64,000 nt of DNA from JBCCVH01 sp942492555 (GCA_942492555.1 CALOEX010000014.1:62001-126000); one strand, 5' to 3'; positions 1 through 10,381 are shown, numbered from the stretch's first letter. Numbers and translations: made by a program. The notes: generated by a model not told the origin, from the letters alone.

Positions 1-3000
1 GCTTCTCTTCTTTTTTGAGACTTGCCTCCATTTTGATGATATTTCCGAAGGTTTTTATCGTTTTGGCAGAAGCAGAAGCCTCTTTCAAGTCATGCATGAC
101 TTGAGAGACCTCGTAGAGTCTTGTACCATACATAAACAAGGCTTGGGCTCCTTCTCCTAAAGCATAGTTGATGACCTCCATGCTACAATAACCGACTATT
201 TCTATTTTTTTTTCTATTTTTTGTTTTTTGTCCAATCCATGAGCCTGCGGGTTGTTGGCTTTCCAGGCCTCTTCGTTTTGCTTTTTAAATGTCTCTTTAG
301 CACGATATTGATGAAATGCTTTTAAGTGAGCATCTTGGTCATGGTAATATTCTCGGAAATCTTCTACTTTTTTGTTGACCAAATCATAAATTTTTTTCTG
401 TTCTTTGAATTTATGTTTCAGCTCTTTGACAAAGCAATCTTTTGGGTTTAGAGATGGATCTTTTATTACAGCAGCAAATGCTTTCATAGTAACGTCAAAA
501 AGGATGATCTCTGGGATAATCAATGCACCATCTTTGTAAATAATCTTGGTGGCTTTGTAAATCGTGCCAGGAGTTTTTTTTACAACATTGTAAATCGTGC
601 CAGGAGTTTTTTTTACAACATTGTAAATCGTGCCAGGAGTGCTTTTTACAAAGTCCCACAAATCAGCAGTATTATTGCGCATGCCTTTTAGGAAACTCTT
701 GCCTACATCACTGAAAGAGATCGGTGGTGGGCTTCCTTCTTTGCCTAAAAGAGTACGAACTCCTCGAATGGATTCGTGGATTTTTTCATTGTTTGTTTTG
801 CTAAAATTTTTGGCGTATTTTTTTACTTTTTCTAATTTTTGTAGAAGCAGGAGCAGATCATTTTTGTCCCCTTCTTGCAGTAGAGGCTGATTTGGGTCCT
901 GAGCATGGGCAAGAGTTTTATTACTTTCTTGAATGAGTTTATCCTGCTCTGAGAGGGGAATAACGTGCCAAGAACATTTTTCATCGCTTTCTTGAAATAG
1001 ATACTGCGAATGGGCTCTTCTGTACAAAGAAAGCAATTTTTCGGATTCGTTCTTTTCGATCTTAATTTCTTCTCCGAGAAAGGCATAAAATTGTTCATTG
1101 TATTTCCCTTCAATATTTTTTTCTAATCCTTCGTTCTTTTTTAAGCACTCTTTGATTACTTCTTTTATTGCAGAGGTTTTTATTTTACGATTTTCATCAT
1201 CAAGTCCATACTTCTTATTGGAATGGCAATGTTCTATTTTATTTATTTCTTCTTCGAGAATGGCATTAACTTGTTCATTGTCTTTCCCTTCAATATTTTT
1301 TTCTATTTTTTCTTTTTCAATATCTTTTTTATTATTGAATAAGAGCAATCTTTTTTGGGGGTCTTTTTGCAATATCGAAAAACTCGCTTCTAGCAGGCTG
1401 GCGTATAGAAGCTCTCCATGCTCCGTTTCGATGGCGTAGAGTGTGCCATTTTTTTTGCTTTCTTTTTTGATAATTTTTTCTTCTTTGAGATATTCTTCTG
1501 CATTGGCTTTATCTACTTTTTCGACGGATTCCTCTTGATAAGAGTAGAGGGGAATCTTCAAGTATTTATAAATCTTTTTTATACTTTCGTCATTCTGTTT
1601 GATAGCGTTTTTCAAGATTTTTTCTTTTTCTTCTTCTTCTTTGTTTCTGGAGAATTGGAAAATCTTTTTTTTTCCATTTAGTTCTTTGAGTTGATTTTTT
1701 GCCTTAGCGTTGTTTTTAGGGAGTTTACCCAAATAGAAGAAAAGTAAATCTTTATCTTTTTCGTTCAATTTCTGCTTTTTTAAGATAATATCGATTTCTT
1801 TTTGGAAATCTTCGATTTCTTTTTTTGTTTTTTCCAAGGGCAGGAGTTGTGCTTTGCGTTCTTCGTATTGTTGATTGAGTGCAACCAAGGATTTTTGTAT
1901 TTTGTAAAAATTGTACCTGATAAGATCTTGATTTTTCACGCCTGCAGCCTCAAAAATAAAGATCTTCTTGAGAGGGTCTAAATCCTCTGACGATATATAT
2001 AACGTATCTATATTAAAAAAAACATCATCTTCTTGGGTGATGTCCCAAGGATTTTTGATCTTTTTTTTCAAGAAAAAGTCAATTTTTTGATCATCGTTCA
2101 GGGCATTGCAATTTTGTTCCCTTTTGATTTTAGCAAGATTTTTATGCAAGAGATTTAGAGAGTTTAAGGGGTAAGGTTCTTGTTCTTTCTCAGCTAAATT
2201 TCTCATCAAATAAGAGTTCTTGCTACGGCTTTGCCATGAAGCGAAATCATCTGAACTTGGATCATAAGCTTTTTCGTAGGCAAGGAGTGAGGGCAGTTCG
2301 AGATCCTGCAAATGGTCGGAGGGTTTATTACGAAAAGCATTTATTTTTTTTGGGATCTCCTGATGCTTTGTTGTTAAAAAGTCAATTTTTTGATCATCGT
2401 TCAGGGCATTGAAATTTTGTTCCCTTTTGATTTTAGGAAGATTTTCATGCAAGAGATTTAGAGAGTTTAAGGGGTAAGATTCTTGTTCTTTCTCAGCTAA
2501 ATTTCTCATCAAATAAGAGTTCTTGCTAAGGCTTTGCCATGAAGCGAAATCATCTGAACTTGGATCATAAGCTTTTTCGTAGGCAAGGTTGGAGAAAATT
2601 TTGATATGCATGGGCAGTTCGGGATCCTGCAAATAGTCGGAGGGTTTATTACGAAAAGCATTTATTTTTTTTTGGATCTCCTGATGCTTTGTTATTAAAA
2701 AGTCAATTTTTTGATCATCGGGCAGGGCATTGAAATTTTGTTCCCTTTTGATTTTAGCGAGATCTAGAGAGTTTAAGGGGTAAGGTTCTTGTTGTTTCTC
2801 AGCTAAATTTCTCATCAAAGAAGCGAAATCATCTGAACTTGGATCATAATCTTTTTCGTAGGCAAGGTTGGAGAAAATTTTGATATGCATGGGCAGTTCG
2901 GGATCCTGCAAATGGTCGGAGGGTTTATTACGAAGAGGTTTTCTTTGTTGCTGGCTTTGATCGTCCTTGCTATCTTCTATTCCCTTCGCTTGTTGATCTT

Positions 3001-6000
3001 TGTTGGGCGTTTTTTCCCCGTGTTCCTTCACATAGATGGTATGAGCTTCAATTGGATCATCGGTTACATGAATACGGTTTCCTTGTTTGTCAAAGACTTT
3101 GTATAATATAGTCGAATCAGGGTTATTGTCATTTTTTAGGAAGCAGGTCATTTTTTTACCGTCGATGAGCTTTGTGAATTGCTGCTTTGTCAATGGGTTA
3201 CCCTCGGGCATATTTATGAGTTCTTTTACTTTTTTTAAGTTTTCTTCTTCTTCTTTTTTTATTTTTATTTCTTCTTCTTTTTTTCTTTTAATCCTACTAT
3301 TTTCTTCCCATTGGATCAGCGCTGCCTGTGCTTTGTCGAGGCCGAGTTGGACCACTTTGTTGCATGCAGGTTGTAAGATAGTACGATGCGTTTGCTCAAT
3401 GACTTGATACAGGTACAGCTCTGCTAAATATTTTGCTAGTTCCTCACTTTTTTGTAGACGCCACTTTGCTGTAGGATCTTTTTTCCACCATGGAAGGTCT
3501 GTACTTTGCTCTTCCTCTTTTTCTTCTTTGTGAAAGGGAGCATCTGGGAAATCATCTTTTTTTTTACCCTTAATAGAGATTCTTTGGATGGTTAAATTAG
3601 TTTCTATTTTATATTGTTCGAGGTCCTTTTTATACTTATTTTCAATAGTTCTTTCTAGCTGGCTGATGAATCTATTTTTTCCGTTTATGATGTTATAGAC
3701 GCATTGTGATATTTCGGCTACGTTAACACCAAAAGATACCAATGCCAATCCTTGGACCCATTTTTTTTCAGATCCCATCAGCGCATGAAGAGCTGTAATG
3801 CTACGTGTCCAGTTTGTTTGATCTGACTTTTCATGTGTGGCAATCTCTTGGCTTTCAGTAGAGAGTATTTGTTGCTGTGCACTGGACATGAAAGTGAAAA
3901 GTGCTTGCTTAGAGATGGTGTTTTCTTTTTTTCCAGTACCCTTTTCTTTAGAAAAAATAGAGTTAAGTATGAAAAAATAGGCCTTGTTGGCTAATCCACA
4001 TGTCATGTTTTCTATTTGCTGTTTTCCTTCTAAAGAGAAACAGGAAGACCAATTGCATTTGGGATTAAAACTTTGAATGAAAAAGGCGTGTTGGATGGTA
4101 TCGTTTGCTTGAATACGGTCTACAAGTTCTTTTCGCATGTTTTTGCCCACAGAAGCTAATACTTTGTGATTCAATTTGTTTCCATAAAAATTGATAAACT
4201 GGCTGGAGTAGTCCATCACGACATGCCGTCCTACTTTCAAGAGAATTTCTTTTGTAACCAATCGCGTTATTTCTTTGGTGCTCTTTTTAAGGACTGACTT
4301 TGTCATTCCTTCAGCTATTTTTTTATTTCCTAGTACTCCTTTGCCCAATAGGGCGCTGCCTAGGCATTGCCCTCCTATACCCGCCATTTTGATAACCATA
4401 TGTTTACTCAAACTAAAATTTCTATTTTTTCTATTGTTCCAGCTAGAAAATAAGTCTGAAACTCCTTCTTGGATCAACGTTGAACTTACTTGGCTAGAAG
4501 TACCTGCACTGGCTGCAAGCATATAAGCGCCCCCCACTATTTGTCCGCATCCCATGACCCCTAACCCGATGCATTGATAGATAGGAAGAGGGGGAACCTT
4601 TTCAATCATCATGAAATGTGTCATTCCATTGTTTTTGAATAAGTTTTGGGCTTTTTTGTAAAAAAAATATTTTTTTCTCTCTTCTTCCTTTTGCTCCTCT
4701 TCCTCCTCTTCCTTATGTTCTGATTCCTCTTTTTTCTCCTCTTCTTTTTCTTCTGATTCCTCTTTTATCTCCTCTTCTTTTTCTTGCCTAGATTTCAATA
4801 AGTCGACGTATTCTTCGATGCTGATCCAGTTTTTGGGTCCTATGTTGCCGTTGTAGTCACTTTTTACGATTTCTTCAATTCCCTTGGATGTTAATTGTAA
4901 GAGGTTCTTTACGAGCGCCTCTTCAATAGCAAGTTGGTTATTAATATTACACTTTGTGCCTTGGCTAGCAACTTGACTACCGAGGTAATCGAGCATGGGG
5001 ATGGTGTAGCAAAAAAAGAGTGTTCCTGAATCTTCGAGACACTTTTTTGCTTTTTTGGAAAGTTTTTTTTGATTGGACCACGAATCATTGACTTGTCTTA
5101 AAAGGCAGTATGCTTTTTGATAAGCGGCTATGCCCATAAACATGGGTTCTAGTTCGATGGCTTTGTCATAAAATAAAATGGCTTTAGAATATTCATCAAT
5201 ATTTCGGTAGAAGTTGCCTTCCAATAGATAATAGAAAGGGTTAGAGAGGATTTTTCCTTTTTTTGCATTTTGCTTAATATCATTGAGTAGTTTTTCGAAG
5301 GAATTTTGAATTTCTTGCTTTACACCAGGCTTTTCGATCTCGTCAAATTTTTCTTCCATGCTACAGAGCCAAAATCCAAATAATTCACTTACGCCATCTC
5401 GTATGCTTGTCCCCCATAAAGGATAGGGTCGTTCGAGGCTTTTAAAGTATTTTTTGGCAGTAGGAGGGGGAGTCTGTTGATTGCTGTTTTTTTTCTCTTT
5501 GTCGATTACTTTTTTATAAAATTCAGCAAACAAAGTCTCTTGGTTCAAGGTAATTTTTTGTGATTCAGCTTCTCTGGTATTCTTTCTTAGGAAGGCTAGC
5601 CAACATTTTTCGATGATGTTTTTCATGCAATTGTCTGTAAAATCGTTTTCATCGAGGAAGATTTCGTTTAGCAAAAAAGAAAATTTCACGAAAAGATCAT
5701 CTTTAAAGCAGGTAGCATCGATTTTGCGAATTTCTTTATCAATGGCTTCTGCTTCTTGGTACTCCTGCTTTGCATACAATTGCTTAAAATCTTGCCCTTT
5801 TTCCGATAGGAGGATAAATTGGAAGGTACCTTTGTTTCCTGAACGTCCTGTTCTTCCTACTGCTTGTCTGAACACGCGACTATTTTTTAGGGGACAGGTG
5901 ATACAGACATGGAGCCCTCCTTGCTTTTCTAGTTTTTTGCTGGTGCGAAGATCTGTTCCCCTCCCAGCAATATGCGTTGCTAGGACGAGATCACCTGGTT

Positions 6001-9000
6001 GGATATGATAGTGACTGTATTTTTTTTGACCTGTATAGAGGTATACTTGATGGTGTTTTTCGTGAGGTAAATATTTTTTGAAAAGTTTTTCTAATTGGTT
6101 GACATGGGTGATGTATTCATTGATAAGGAGGCATGCTCGTCCTATTTTTAGGTGAGAAAGGATAGTACTAACAATTGCCTCATAATATTTTTCTTTGTTA
6201 TTTTCGCAAATAGCTGGAATTTCTTTGCAGTTAAAAGGATTTTTAGCATAGTTTGGAATGGATCTTTTTTGATGAGGAGGAATTTGAAGACATGGTACTT
6301 GGTAAACTGTTTCAAAAAAATATTGTGCCTTACTGCTTCCTAGTGTTCCTGTCAACCCATAGATTCTATGATATCCTTTGAAAAAAGAAACGTTGGAGAG
6401 GTAGGTAGTACAAATGCCTTGTTCTGGAAGGGGAAGGTCCTCTTTGATTGATAAAAAGAAAGAGAGCCCTTTTTCCCAGACGCTTTGATGTTGCAATGTG
6501 CCTGTGTGCGCATGATCGATGGGGACGATTTTATTTTTTTCAATGTCGTAATCTTCTTCTTTATTGTAAAAGTAAAGGGCTTCTATGGCATTGTTAATCC
6601 ATGCGGGTAATCCTTGCCGAACATATTTTTCTAGATACTTAGGGACATAGACAAAAAAGTCTTTCTCCTCTATTTTTTTCGAAAAAAGCTTGATTTCTTT
6701 TCTTAATTTTCTTATTTTTTCTTCGAGTTCTTTTTTCTTTTCAATTTCTTCTTTTGGGCATAACTCCATTTCCTTCTTAAGCATTTTGAGCAAAAATCCT
6801 TTTTTGTGATACTCTAAATAGTTTACTTGTTCCTTGGTATTCAATACTTTGATTATTTTTTGCATATTTTCGAGCGATTTTTTCTTGATAGTTGAAATGC
6901 GATCAGGAATGAGCTCTCTTATGTTTTCCAACTTTTGCCCAGCAGGGATCAAGACTTGATTGTCTTTTTTGTCAATGGGTTCGTTGTAAAAATAGAACTT
7001 GCCATCCTCGTTGAAAATATGCTGATCTATTTGATTGACTTTTTGCCAAATGGTGGCAAAAACGGTGCGTATGAGATCACTGCCAGGTGTGGGGAAAGTG
7101 AGGCGGGTACTCATTTCACATTGGTCAAGGAACATGCTATCGACTTCATCGACAATGGCGATGTTTCTTTTTCTATAGGCGATGTATTCTGGTCTATTTT
7201 TGGAAAAAGAGAATAAGATATCACCTTGAAAATTGCTGGGGGTGCTGTAAACAATATCTGATTTGTAGATTCTAGCCACTTCTTCTTCATCATCCTTTTG
7301 TAGTTCTTGGGCGACAGCTACGCTTAGCTGAAATAACGCATAGAGTTCTTTTTTTCTTTTTACCTCTTCGAAAGCGAGTTCCATGGAAGTAGTGATAACA
7401 TCTATAGAGTTTCCTTGTAGTGCCAAAAAGATAGCAAGCATATTGATGAGGGTAGATTTTCCTTCTCCTGTTTGGATTTCTTGGATCAATCCTTTTTTAG
7501 AATTTTCTTTTTGAAAAATGAAGGCGAAAAGAGCAAGGAGTTGTGAATCACGTGCATGGTACCCATCATGAAGGAAGATGCCTTGGTCGATGATCGTGAT
7601 GAGTTGTAGCTTATTTTTTTCTGTGAGTTTTTTTTTGAGTCGGTGACGATTTTTTGTTACCCAAGTGCTGATATCTTTTTTATCCCAGGAGGCGATTTTT
7701 TTTGGGTAGGGGTTCTTATGGTTAAGAAGTTGTTCTTTCTGGTTATTTATCGGTCTCATGGGAGGCTCTTTTTGGCGATAATGCTTGATTGCCTGACACC
7801 AATCAGAGAGCTGTTGAGGCTGGTCCAAAGGAGTTAATTTTTTCTTTGAGGCATTTTTGCTAATGATTTTAATGAGTTTTTCTTGGGTGAGTGTTTTGGG
7901 GATGCCATATACATTTTCTTCGATGTGTTGTGTGATCCTGTCCACAAAATTTTTGAAACTATTTTGTTCTTGAAGTGATTCTTCTAGAAAGGCGACTATC
8001 TCATTGGCTGCTAAATCATAGGCAATGCTTTGGGCCAATGCAAAAAGAAATAAAGAGAGTGTTGTTTCGTTGGAGGCTAATGCTTTTTTCCAAACTTTTA
8101 ATAATCTTTTTTTTTGTTCAAAAGATGGGATGAGATTATAAATTTCCTCCCATTTTTTTTGAAAGGCAGGGATTTGCTTGGCAGGGAGATCTTGTATCAA
8201 GGAACAGCTGATGGTGAATCGGATAAAATTGTTCAATAACTTGAGCAAGGTGGGATGGCTATTTTTTTCTGTAAAAATAGCCATTAGGTTCATGGAGAAA
8301 TTTTTTTTGGATTGGGAAATACATTCAAAAGTAAATGGGATCAGGTCTTTATCTTTGACTGTGCTTTGAATGAAAAATTGGGGGAGTTTTTGATAAATCC
8401 ATGATTGGGAGTTATTGTACTGCCAGCTTAATTCTTGGTAGCATTGTTGGGTATATGTTTGAATCTCTTGTTGATCAAAATGGGGAGATTTGCTGAGGGT
8501 TTCTTGGATATATTGACGTGCCAAAGAGAAGGGTATTTTTTCCAGGGGAGTGGTATTGAATTTAGTAATGAGAGTATTTTCTATCTCGAGAAGTTTAAGG
8601 GTATCAAATAATTGGAAAAAGGGAGGCTTGAATTTTCGAATCCATTTTTCTAATTTCATTAGAAACTTTGAGTACTCAGAAATTGTTGGGAAGATGCTCT
8701 CGAGGCTCAGCATACTTTGTGATAATAAATCATGCTGGTGAGGAGTTGCTTGAGGATAGGATGATTTAATGAAGGCAAGAAAGTCATCATCTCTTTGGTC
8801 CATCTTGTCACCAAAAGCTCCATCTTCCTCATCAGGTGTATCGTCTTCGTTGCTACTGCTAGAAACGATATCATCATCTTTTGAGAATGAATTGTTGATT
8901 TTTTCATCTTTTTCATCTCCATCAGGGATGTCATTTTTTTCTTTTTCGGCTTCTGGTTGTCTGGCACAAAAAAGGGGGAGAGAGTCGGGAATACATTGAG

Positions 9001-9652
9001 TAAAGTTTATTTTGACGCGGTAGTGATGTGCGTGTTGTTTTTCTTTGAGTGATAGCTTTTTTGCGTAGGCGGTGGCGAGGTCGTCTGTGTCGGTGACCAA
9101 TTCGCTGGGGCTTGGTTTGTCTTGGATGATGGTGATGGTGATGTTGCTTTTGCTTTTCTTGGGCGCAGTAGTGTGGATATGCATGAGTTGCTTGAGCGAT
9201 GAAGAAGGATCTGGGGTATATTCTTCGATATTGACATGTAGCAGGTTGGCTAAGGCTTGTATTTCTGCTGGGCCGCCCCATTGTGATCCTTCAAACCCCC
9301 ATTTTTGTTTGAAATTGGTTACTTTTTGTTGAAAAAAAGAGCTTTTAAATTTTTCGATCGTTGCTTTTTGCAAAATTTTTTTGATTTTTTTTATATCTTT
9401 TTTAAAGCCGAGTTTTTTGGCTCTTGCTTGAAAATCTTGGGGATTATGGAGGACAGGAAGCAGGTAAGCAACAAGTATGGAAGTATAGAGGCAGCTGCCA
9501 TTGGCGGGGATGCATAGTGCATCAAAAGGCAATGGATTTTCTTGTTTCGTGATGAATAGGGGTTCACTTGCGGTGATGGATGTTGTCAGGGGGCATGATA
9601 ACAATAAGCAGATGAGGAAAGAGATTTTTTTTATTTTGTGATGGAAAAACAT
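1..9652 (-). CDS. Giant secreted OTU-protease / SecA-like ATPase protein (3' end outside window)
   Basis: One frame stays open from ATG at 9652 to the left edge, at least 3217 residues, with no stop found when read through. It starts with a signal peptide (hydrophobic run around residues 11-22). Residues about 45-215 look like an OTU cysteine protease: PANGSCLYTSI with nucleophile Cys54, WGGPAEIQALA from Trp125, and a closing HHY around residues 209-211. An acidic linker follows. A SecA-like core then shows IQTGEGKST (about 728), VDEVDS (about 835), GLTGTLG (about 1101), AGRGTD (about 1230) and GRTGRSG (about 1268). A TPR (about 1487), Lys/Glu-rich coiled regions and internal repeats come next. 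OTU enzymes cleave ubiquitin, so a eukaryotic target is plausible; the SecA-like part may drive unfolding or translocation, which is inference. It starts 33 nt after the small gene at 9686-10381, so cotranscription is likely. The C-terminal tip, where a further toxin domain might sit, is not visible. Confidence 0.88.
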   Translation of the reverse strand, partial: MFFHHKIKKISFLICLLLSCPLTTSITASEPLFITKQENPLPFDALCIPANGSCLYTSILVAYLLPVLHNPQDFQARAKKLGFKKDIKKIKKILQKATIEKFKSSFFQQKVTNFKQKWGFEGSQWGGPAEIQALANLLHVNIEEYTPDPSSSLKQLMHIHTTAPKKSKSNITITIIQDKPSPSELVTDTDDLATAYAKKLSLKEKQHAHHYRVKINFTQCIPDSLPLFCARQPEAEKEKNDIPDGDEKDEKINNSFSKDDDIVSSSSNEDDTPDEEDGAFGDKMDQRDDDFLAFIKSSYPQATPHQHDLLSQSMLSLESIFPTISEYSKFLMKLEKWIRKFKPPFFQLFDTLKLLEIENTLITKFNTTPLEKIPFSLARQYIQETLSKSPHFDQQEIQTYTQQCYQELSWQYNNSQSWIYQKLPQFFIQSTVKDKDLIPFTFECISQSKKNFSMNLMAIFTEKNSHPTLLKLLNNFIRFTISCSLIQDLPAKQIPAFQKKWEEIYNLIPSFEQKKRLLKVWKKALASNETTLSLFLFALAQSIAYDLAANEIVAFLEESLQEQNSFKNFVDRITQHIEENVYGIPKTLTQEKLIKIISKNASKKKLTPLDQPQQLSDWCQAIKHYRQKEPPMRPINNQKEQLLNHKNPYPKKIASWDKKDISTWVTKNRHRLKKKLTEKNKLQLITIIDQGIFLHDGYHARDSQLLALFAFIFQKENSKKGLIQEIQTGEGKSTLINMLAIFLALQGNSIDVITTSMELAFEEVKRKKELYALFQLSVAVAQELQKDDEEEVARIYKSDIVYSTPSNFQGDILFSFSKNRPEYIAYRKRNIAIVDEVDSMFLDQCEMSTRLTFPTPGSDLIRTVFATIWQKVNQIDQHIFNEDGKFYFYNEPIDKKDNQVLIPAGQKLENIRELIPDRISTIKKKSLENMQKIIKVLNTKEQVNYLEYHKKGFLLKMLKKEMELCPKEEIEKKKELEEKIRKLRKEIKLFSKKIEEKDFFVYVPKYLEKYVRQGLPAWINNAIEALYFYNKEEDYDIEKNKIVPIDHAHTGTLQHQSVWEKGLSFFLSIKEDLPLPEQGICTTYLSNVSFFKGYHRIYGLTGTLGSSKAQYFFETVYQVPCLQIPPHQKRSIPNYAKNPFNCKEIPAICENNKEKYYEAIVSTILSHLKIGRACLLINEYITHVNQLEKLFKKYLPHEKHHQVYLYTGQKKYSHYHIQPGDLVLATHIAGRGTDLRTSKKLEKQGGLHVCITCPLKNSRVFRQAVGRTGRSGNKGTFQFILLSEKGQDFKQLYAKQEYQEAEAIDKEIRKIDATCFKDDLFVKFSFLLNEIFLDENDFTDNCMKNIIEKCWLAFLRKNTREAESQKITLNQETLFAEFYKKVIDKEKKNSNQQTPPPTAKKYFKSLERPYPLWGTSIRDGVSELFGFWLCSMEEKFDEIEKPGVKQEIQNSFEKLLNDIKQNAKKGKILSNPFYYLLEGNFYRNIDEYSKAILFYDKAIELEPMFMGIAAYQKAYCLLRQVNDSWSNQKKLSKKAKKCLEDSGTLFFCYTIPMLDYLGSQVASQGTKCNINNQLAIEEALVKNLLQLTSKGIEEIVKSDYNGNIGPKNWISIEEYVDLLKSRQEKEEEIKEESEEKEEEKKEESEHKEEEEEEQKEEERKKYFFYKKAQNLFKNNGMTHFMMIEKVPPLPIYQCIGLGVMGCGQIVGGAYMLAASAGTSSQVSSTLIQEGVSDLFSSWNNRKNRNFSLSKHMVIKMAGIGGQCLGSALLGKGVLGNKKIAEGMTKSVLKKSTKEITRLVTKEILLKVGRHVVMDYSSQFINFYGNKLNHKVLASVGKNMRKELVDRIQANDTIQHAFFIQSFNPKCNWSSCFSLEGKQQIENMTCGLANKAYFFILNSIFSKEKGTGKKENTISKQALFTFMSSAQQQILSTESQEIATHEKSDQTNWTRSITALHALMGSEKKWVQGLALVSFGVNVAEISQCVYNIINGKNRFISQLERTIENKYKKDLEQYKIETNLTIQRISIKGKKKDDFPDAPFHKEEKEEEQSTDLPWWKKDPTAKWRLQKSEELAKYLAELYLYQVIEQTHRTILQPACNKVVQLGLDKAQAALIQWEENSRIKRKKEEEIKIKKEEEENLKKVKELINMPEGNPLTKQQFTKLIDGKKMTCFLKNDNNPDSTILYKVFDKQGNRIHVTDDPIEAHTIYVKEHGEKTPNKDQQAKGIEDSKDDQSQQQRKPLRNKPSDHLQDPELPMHIKIFSNLAYEKDYDPSSDDFASLMRNLAEKQQEPYPLNSLDLAKIKREQNFNALPDDQKIDFLITKHQEIQKKINAFRNKPSDYLQDPELPMHIKIFSNLAYEKAYDPSSDDFASWQSLSKNSYLMRNLAEKEQESYPLNSLNLLHENLPKIKREQNFNALNDDQKIDFLTTKHQEIPKKINAFRNKPSDHLQDLELPSLLAYEKAYDPSSDDFASWQSRSKNSYLMRNLAEKEQEPYPLNSLNLLHKNLAKIKREQNCNALNDDQKIDFFLKKKIKNPWDITQEDDVFFNIDTLYISSEDLDPLKKIFIFEAAGVKNQDLIRYNFYKIQKSLVALNQQYEERKAQLLPLEKTKKEIEDFQKEIDIILKKQKLNEKDKDLLFFYLGKLPKNNAKAKNQLKELNGKKKIFQFSRNKEEEEKEKILKNAIKQNDESIKKIYKYLKIPLYSYQEESVEKVDKANAEEYLKEEKIIKKESKKNGTLYAIETEHGELLYASLLEASFSILQKDPQKRLLLFNNKKDIEKEKIEKNIEGKDNEQVNAILEEEINKIEHCHSNKKYGLDDENRKIKTSAIKEVIKECLKKNEGLEKNIEGKYNEQFYAFLGEEIKIEKNESEKLLSLYRRAHSQYLFQESDEKCSWHVIPLSEQDKLIQESNKTLAHAQDPNQPLLQEGDKNDLLLLLQKLEKVKKYAKNFSKTNNEKIHESIRGVRTLLGKEGSPPPISFSDVGKSFLKGMRNNTADLWDFVKSTPGTIYNVVKKTPGTIYNVVKKTPGTIYKATKIIYKDGALIIPEIILFDVTMKAFAAVIKDPSLNPKDCFVKELKHKFKEQKKIYDLVNKKVEDFREYYHDQDAHLKAFHQYRAKETFKKQNEEAWKANNPQAHGLDKKQKIEKKIEIVGYCSMEVINYALGEGAQALFMYGTRLYEVSQVMHDLKEASASAKTIKTFGNIIKMEASLKKEEK
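555..653. repeat. Three tandem 33-bp units inside the OTU-SecA giant
   Basis: A 33-bp unit starting TTGTAAATCGTGCCAGGAGT occurs at 555, 588 and 621; the first two copies are nearly identical and the third is diverged at its end. It stays in frame and encodes repeats of TPGTIYNVVKK on the minus strand. Confidence 0.85.
2060..2935. repeat. Three imperfect ~300-bp repeats inside the OTU-SecA giant
   Basis: Three consecutive in-frame copies encode a block opening with FRNKPSDHLQDPELP, passing through LAYEKAYDPSSDDFAS and LMRNLAEKEQE, and ending in KIKREQNFNALNDDQKIDF. Copies lie near 2935-2660, 2655-2335 and 2330-2060. The first lacks a SWQSLSKNSY segment and the third lacks part of the HIKIFSN segment, so they differ by in-frame deletions. 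Function unknown; they look like recent internal duplications in a coiled stretch. Confidence 0.85.
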
Positions 9653-9685
9653 GGTTTTTATAAGAGTGGGTTTAGTCATTAGAAA

Positions 9686-10381
9686 TTATTTTTCTTCGTC
9701 TTTAGAAGACTTTTTGTGTGCCTTTTCGCCTAATAAAAACACCCCTAGTACCGCTGCAATCGCTACTATCCCCATGATGGTCTTTCCGATATCATTACTT
9801 TCTTGCTTTTGCTCTGCGGGAGCCTTTGCAGGGGTTTCCCGATGAACATCGTTTTTTTGTTCTTTTTTGTCGTGTTCAAGCTGATGAATCCTGCCTTGCC
9901 GCTGTACTAACTGGTTTCTTTTAGTATTTTGGATGTGTGAACTTCGGACTTTTTCCTCTTTTTTGGTATCTTTTTCACTTTGCTTTGCTTTTCTTTCCTG
10001 AATTTTTTGCATATCCATATATCTATTTTTCATAACATTTTGTAAGTCGATTTTTCGGGTAATTTTTTTCATGGCTTGTTTATTTTGTTGTTTTTTTTGC
10101 TTTTTTTCGTCCTTGATTAAAACTAAGGAATCTTTCCCTGGGGATTTTAACCTGTTCTTCATTTCCTTTATCTTCGTTGTAGATTTTTGGGTTTGGTGAT
10201 GATTTTGTATTTCTATTACCTTCGATAGAGTTGGCTTTTTCTTTTCACTTAAACTATCCTGCCTTTCTTCATCGCTATGAGGACTGGCAAATAAGGGAAT
10301 GCTCAGCGAAATAAAGATGAAAAAAAAGCGGAAGCAATTGTTTGTAACAAAACGGTGAGAAAGCGATAAAATAGTTTTCAT
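9686..10381 (-). CDS. Small secreted, charged, C-terminally membrane-anchored protein
   Basis: A 231-aa protein that I do not recognise by family. The N-terminus is signal-peptide-like (hydrophobic FFFIFISLSIPLFAS after basic residues). The middle 150 residues are very rich in Lys, Gln, Glu and Arg and look like coiled coil. Near the C-terminus a hydrophobic segment (TIMGIVAIAAVLGVFLLG) is followed by a lysine-rich tail, which would anchor it in a membrane. It ends 33 nt before the ATG of the OTU-SecA giant on the same strand, so the two probably form a two-gene operon. A small protein next to a large ubiquitin-protease-like protein is suggestive of a partner or antidote role, but nothing in its sequence proves that. 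Confidence 0.75.
   Translation of the reverse strand: MKTILSLSHRFVTNNCFRFFFIFISLSIPLFASPHSDEERQDSLSEKKKPTLSKVIEIQNHHQTQKSTTKIKEMKNRLKSPGKDSLVLIKDEKKQKKQQNKQAMKKITRKIDLQNVMKNRYMDMQKIQERKAKQSEKDTKKEEKVRSSHIQNTKRNQLVQRQGRIHQLEHDKKEQKNDVHRETPAKAPAEQKQESNDIGKTIMGIVAIAAVLGVFLLGEKAHKKSSKDEEK

Noticed and set aside
5881..6062. Possible frameshift in the OTU-SecA giant between the Walker A and GRGTD motifs
   Set aside because: Recounting base by base showed that all SecA motifs and the OTU start are in a single frame.
8707..9281. Alternative minus-strand frames in the OTU domain region
   Set aside because: They overlap the giant gene; the chosen frame alone gives the OTU motifs and a signal peptide.
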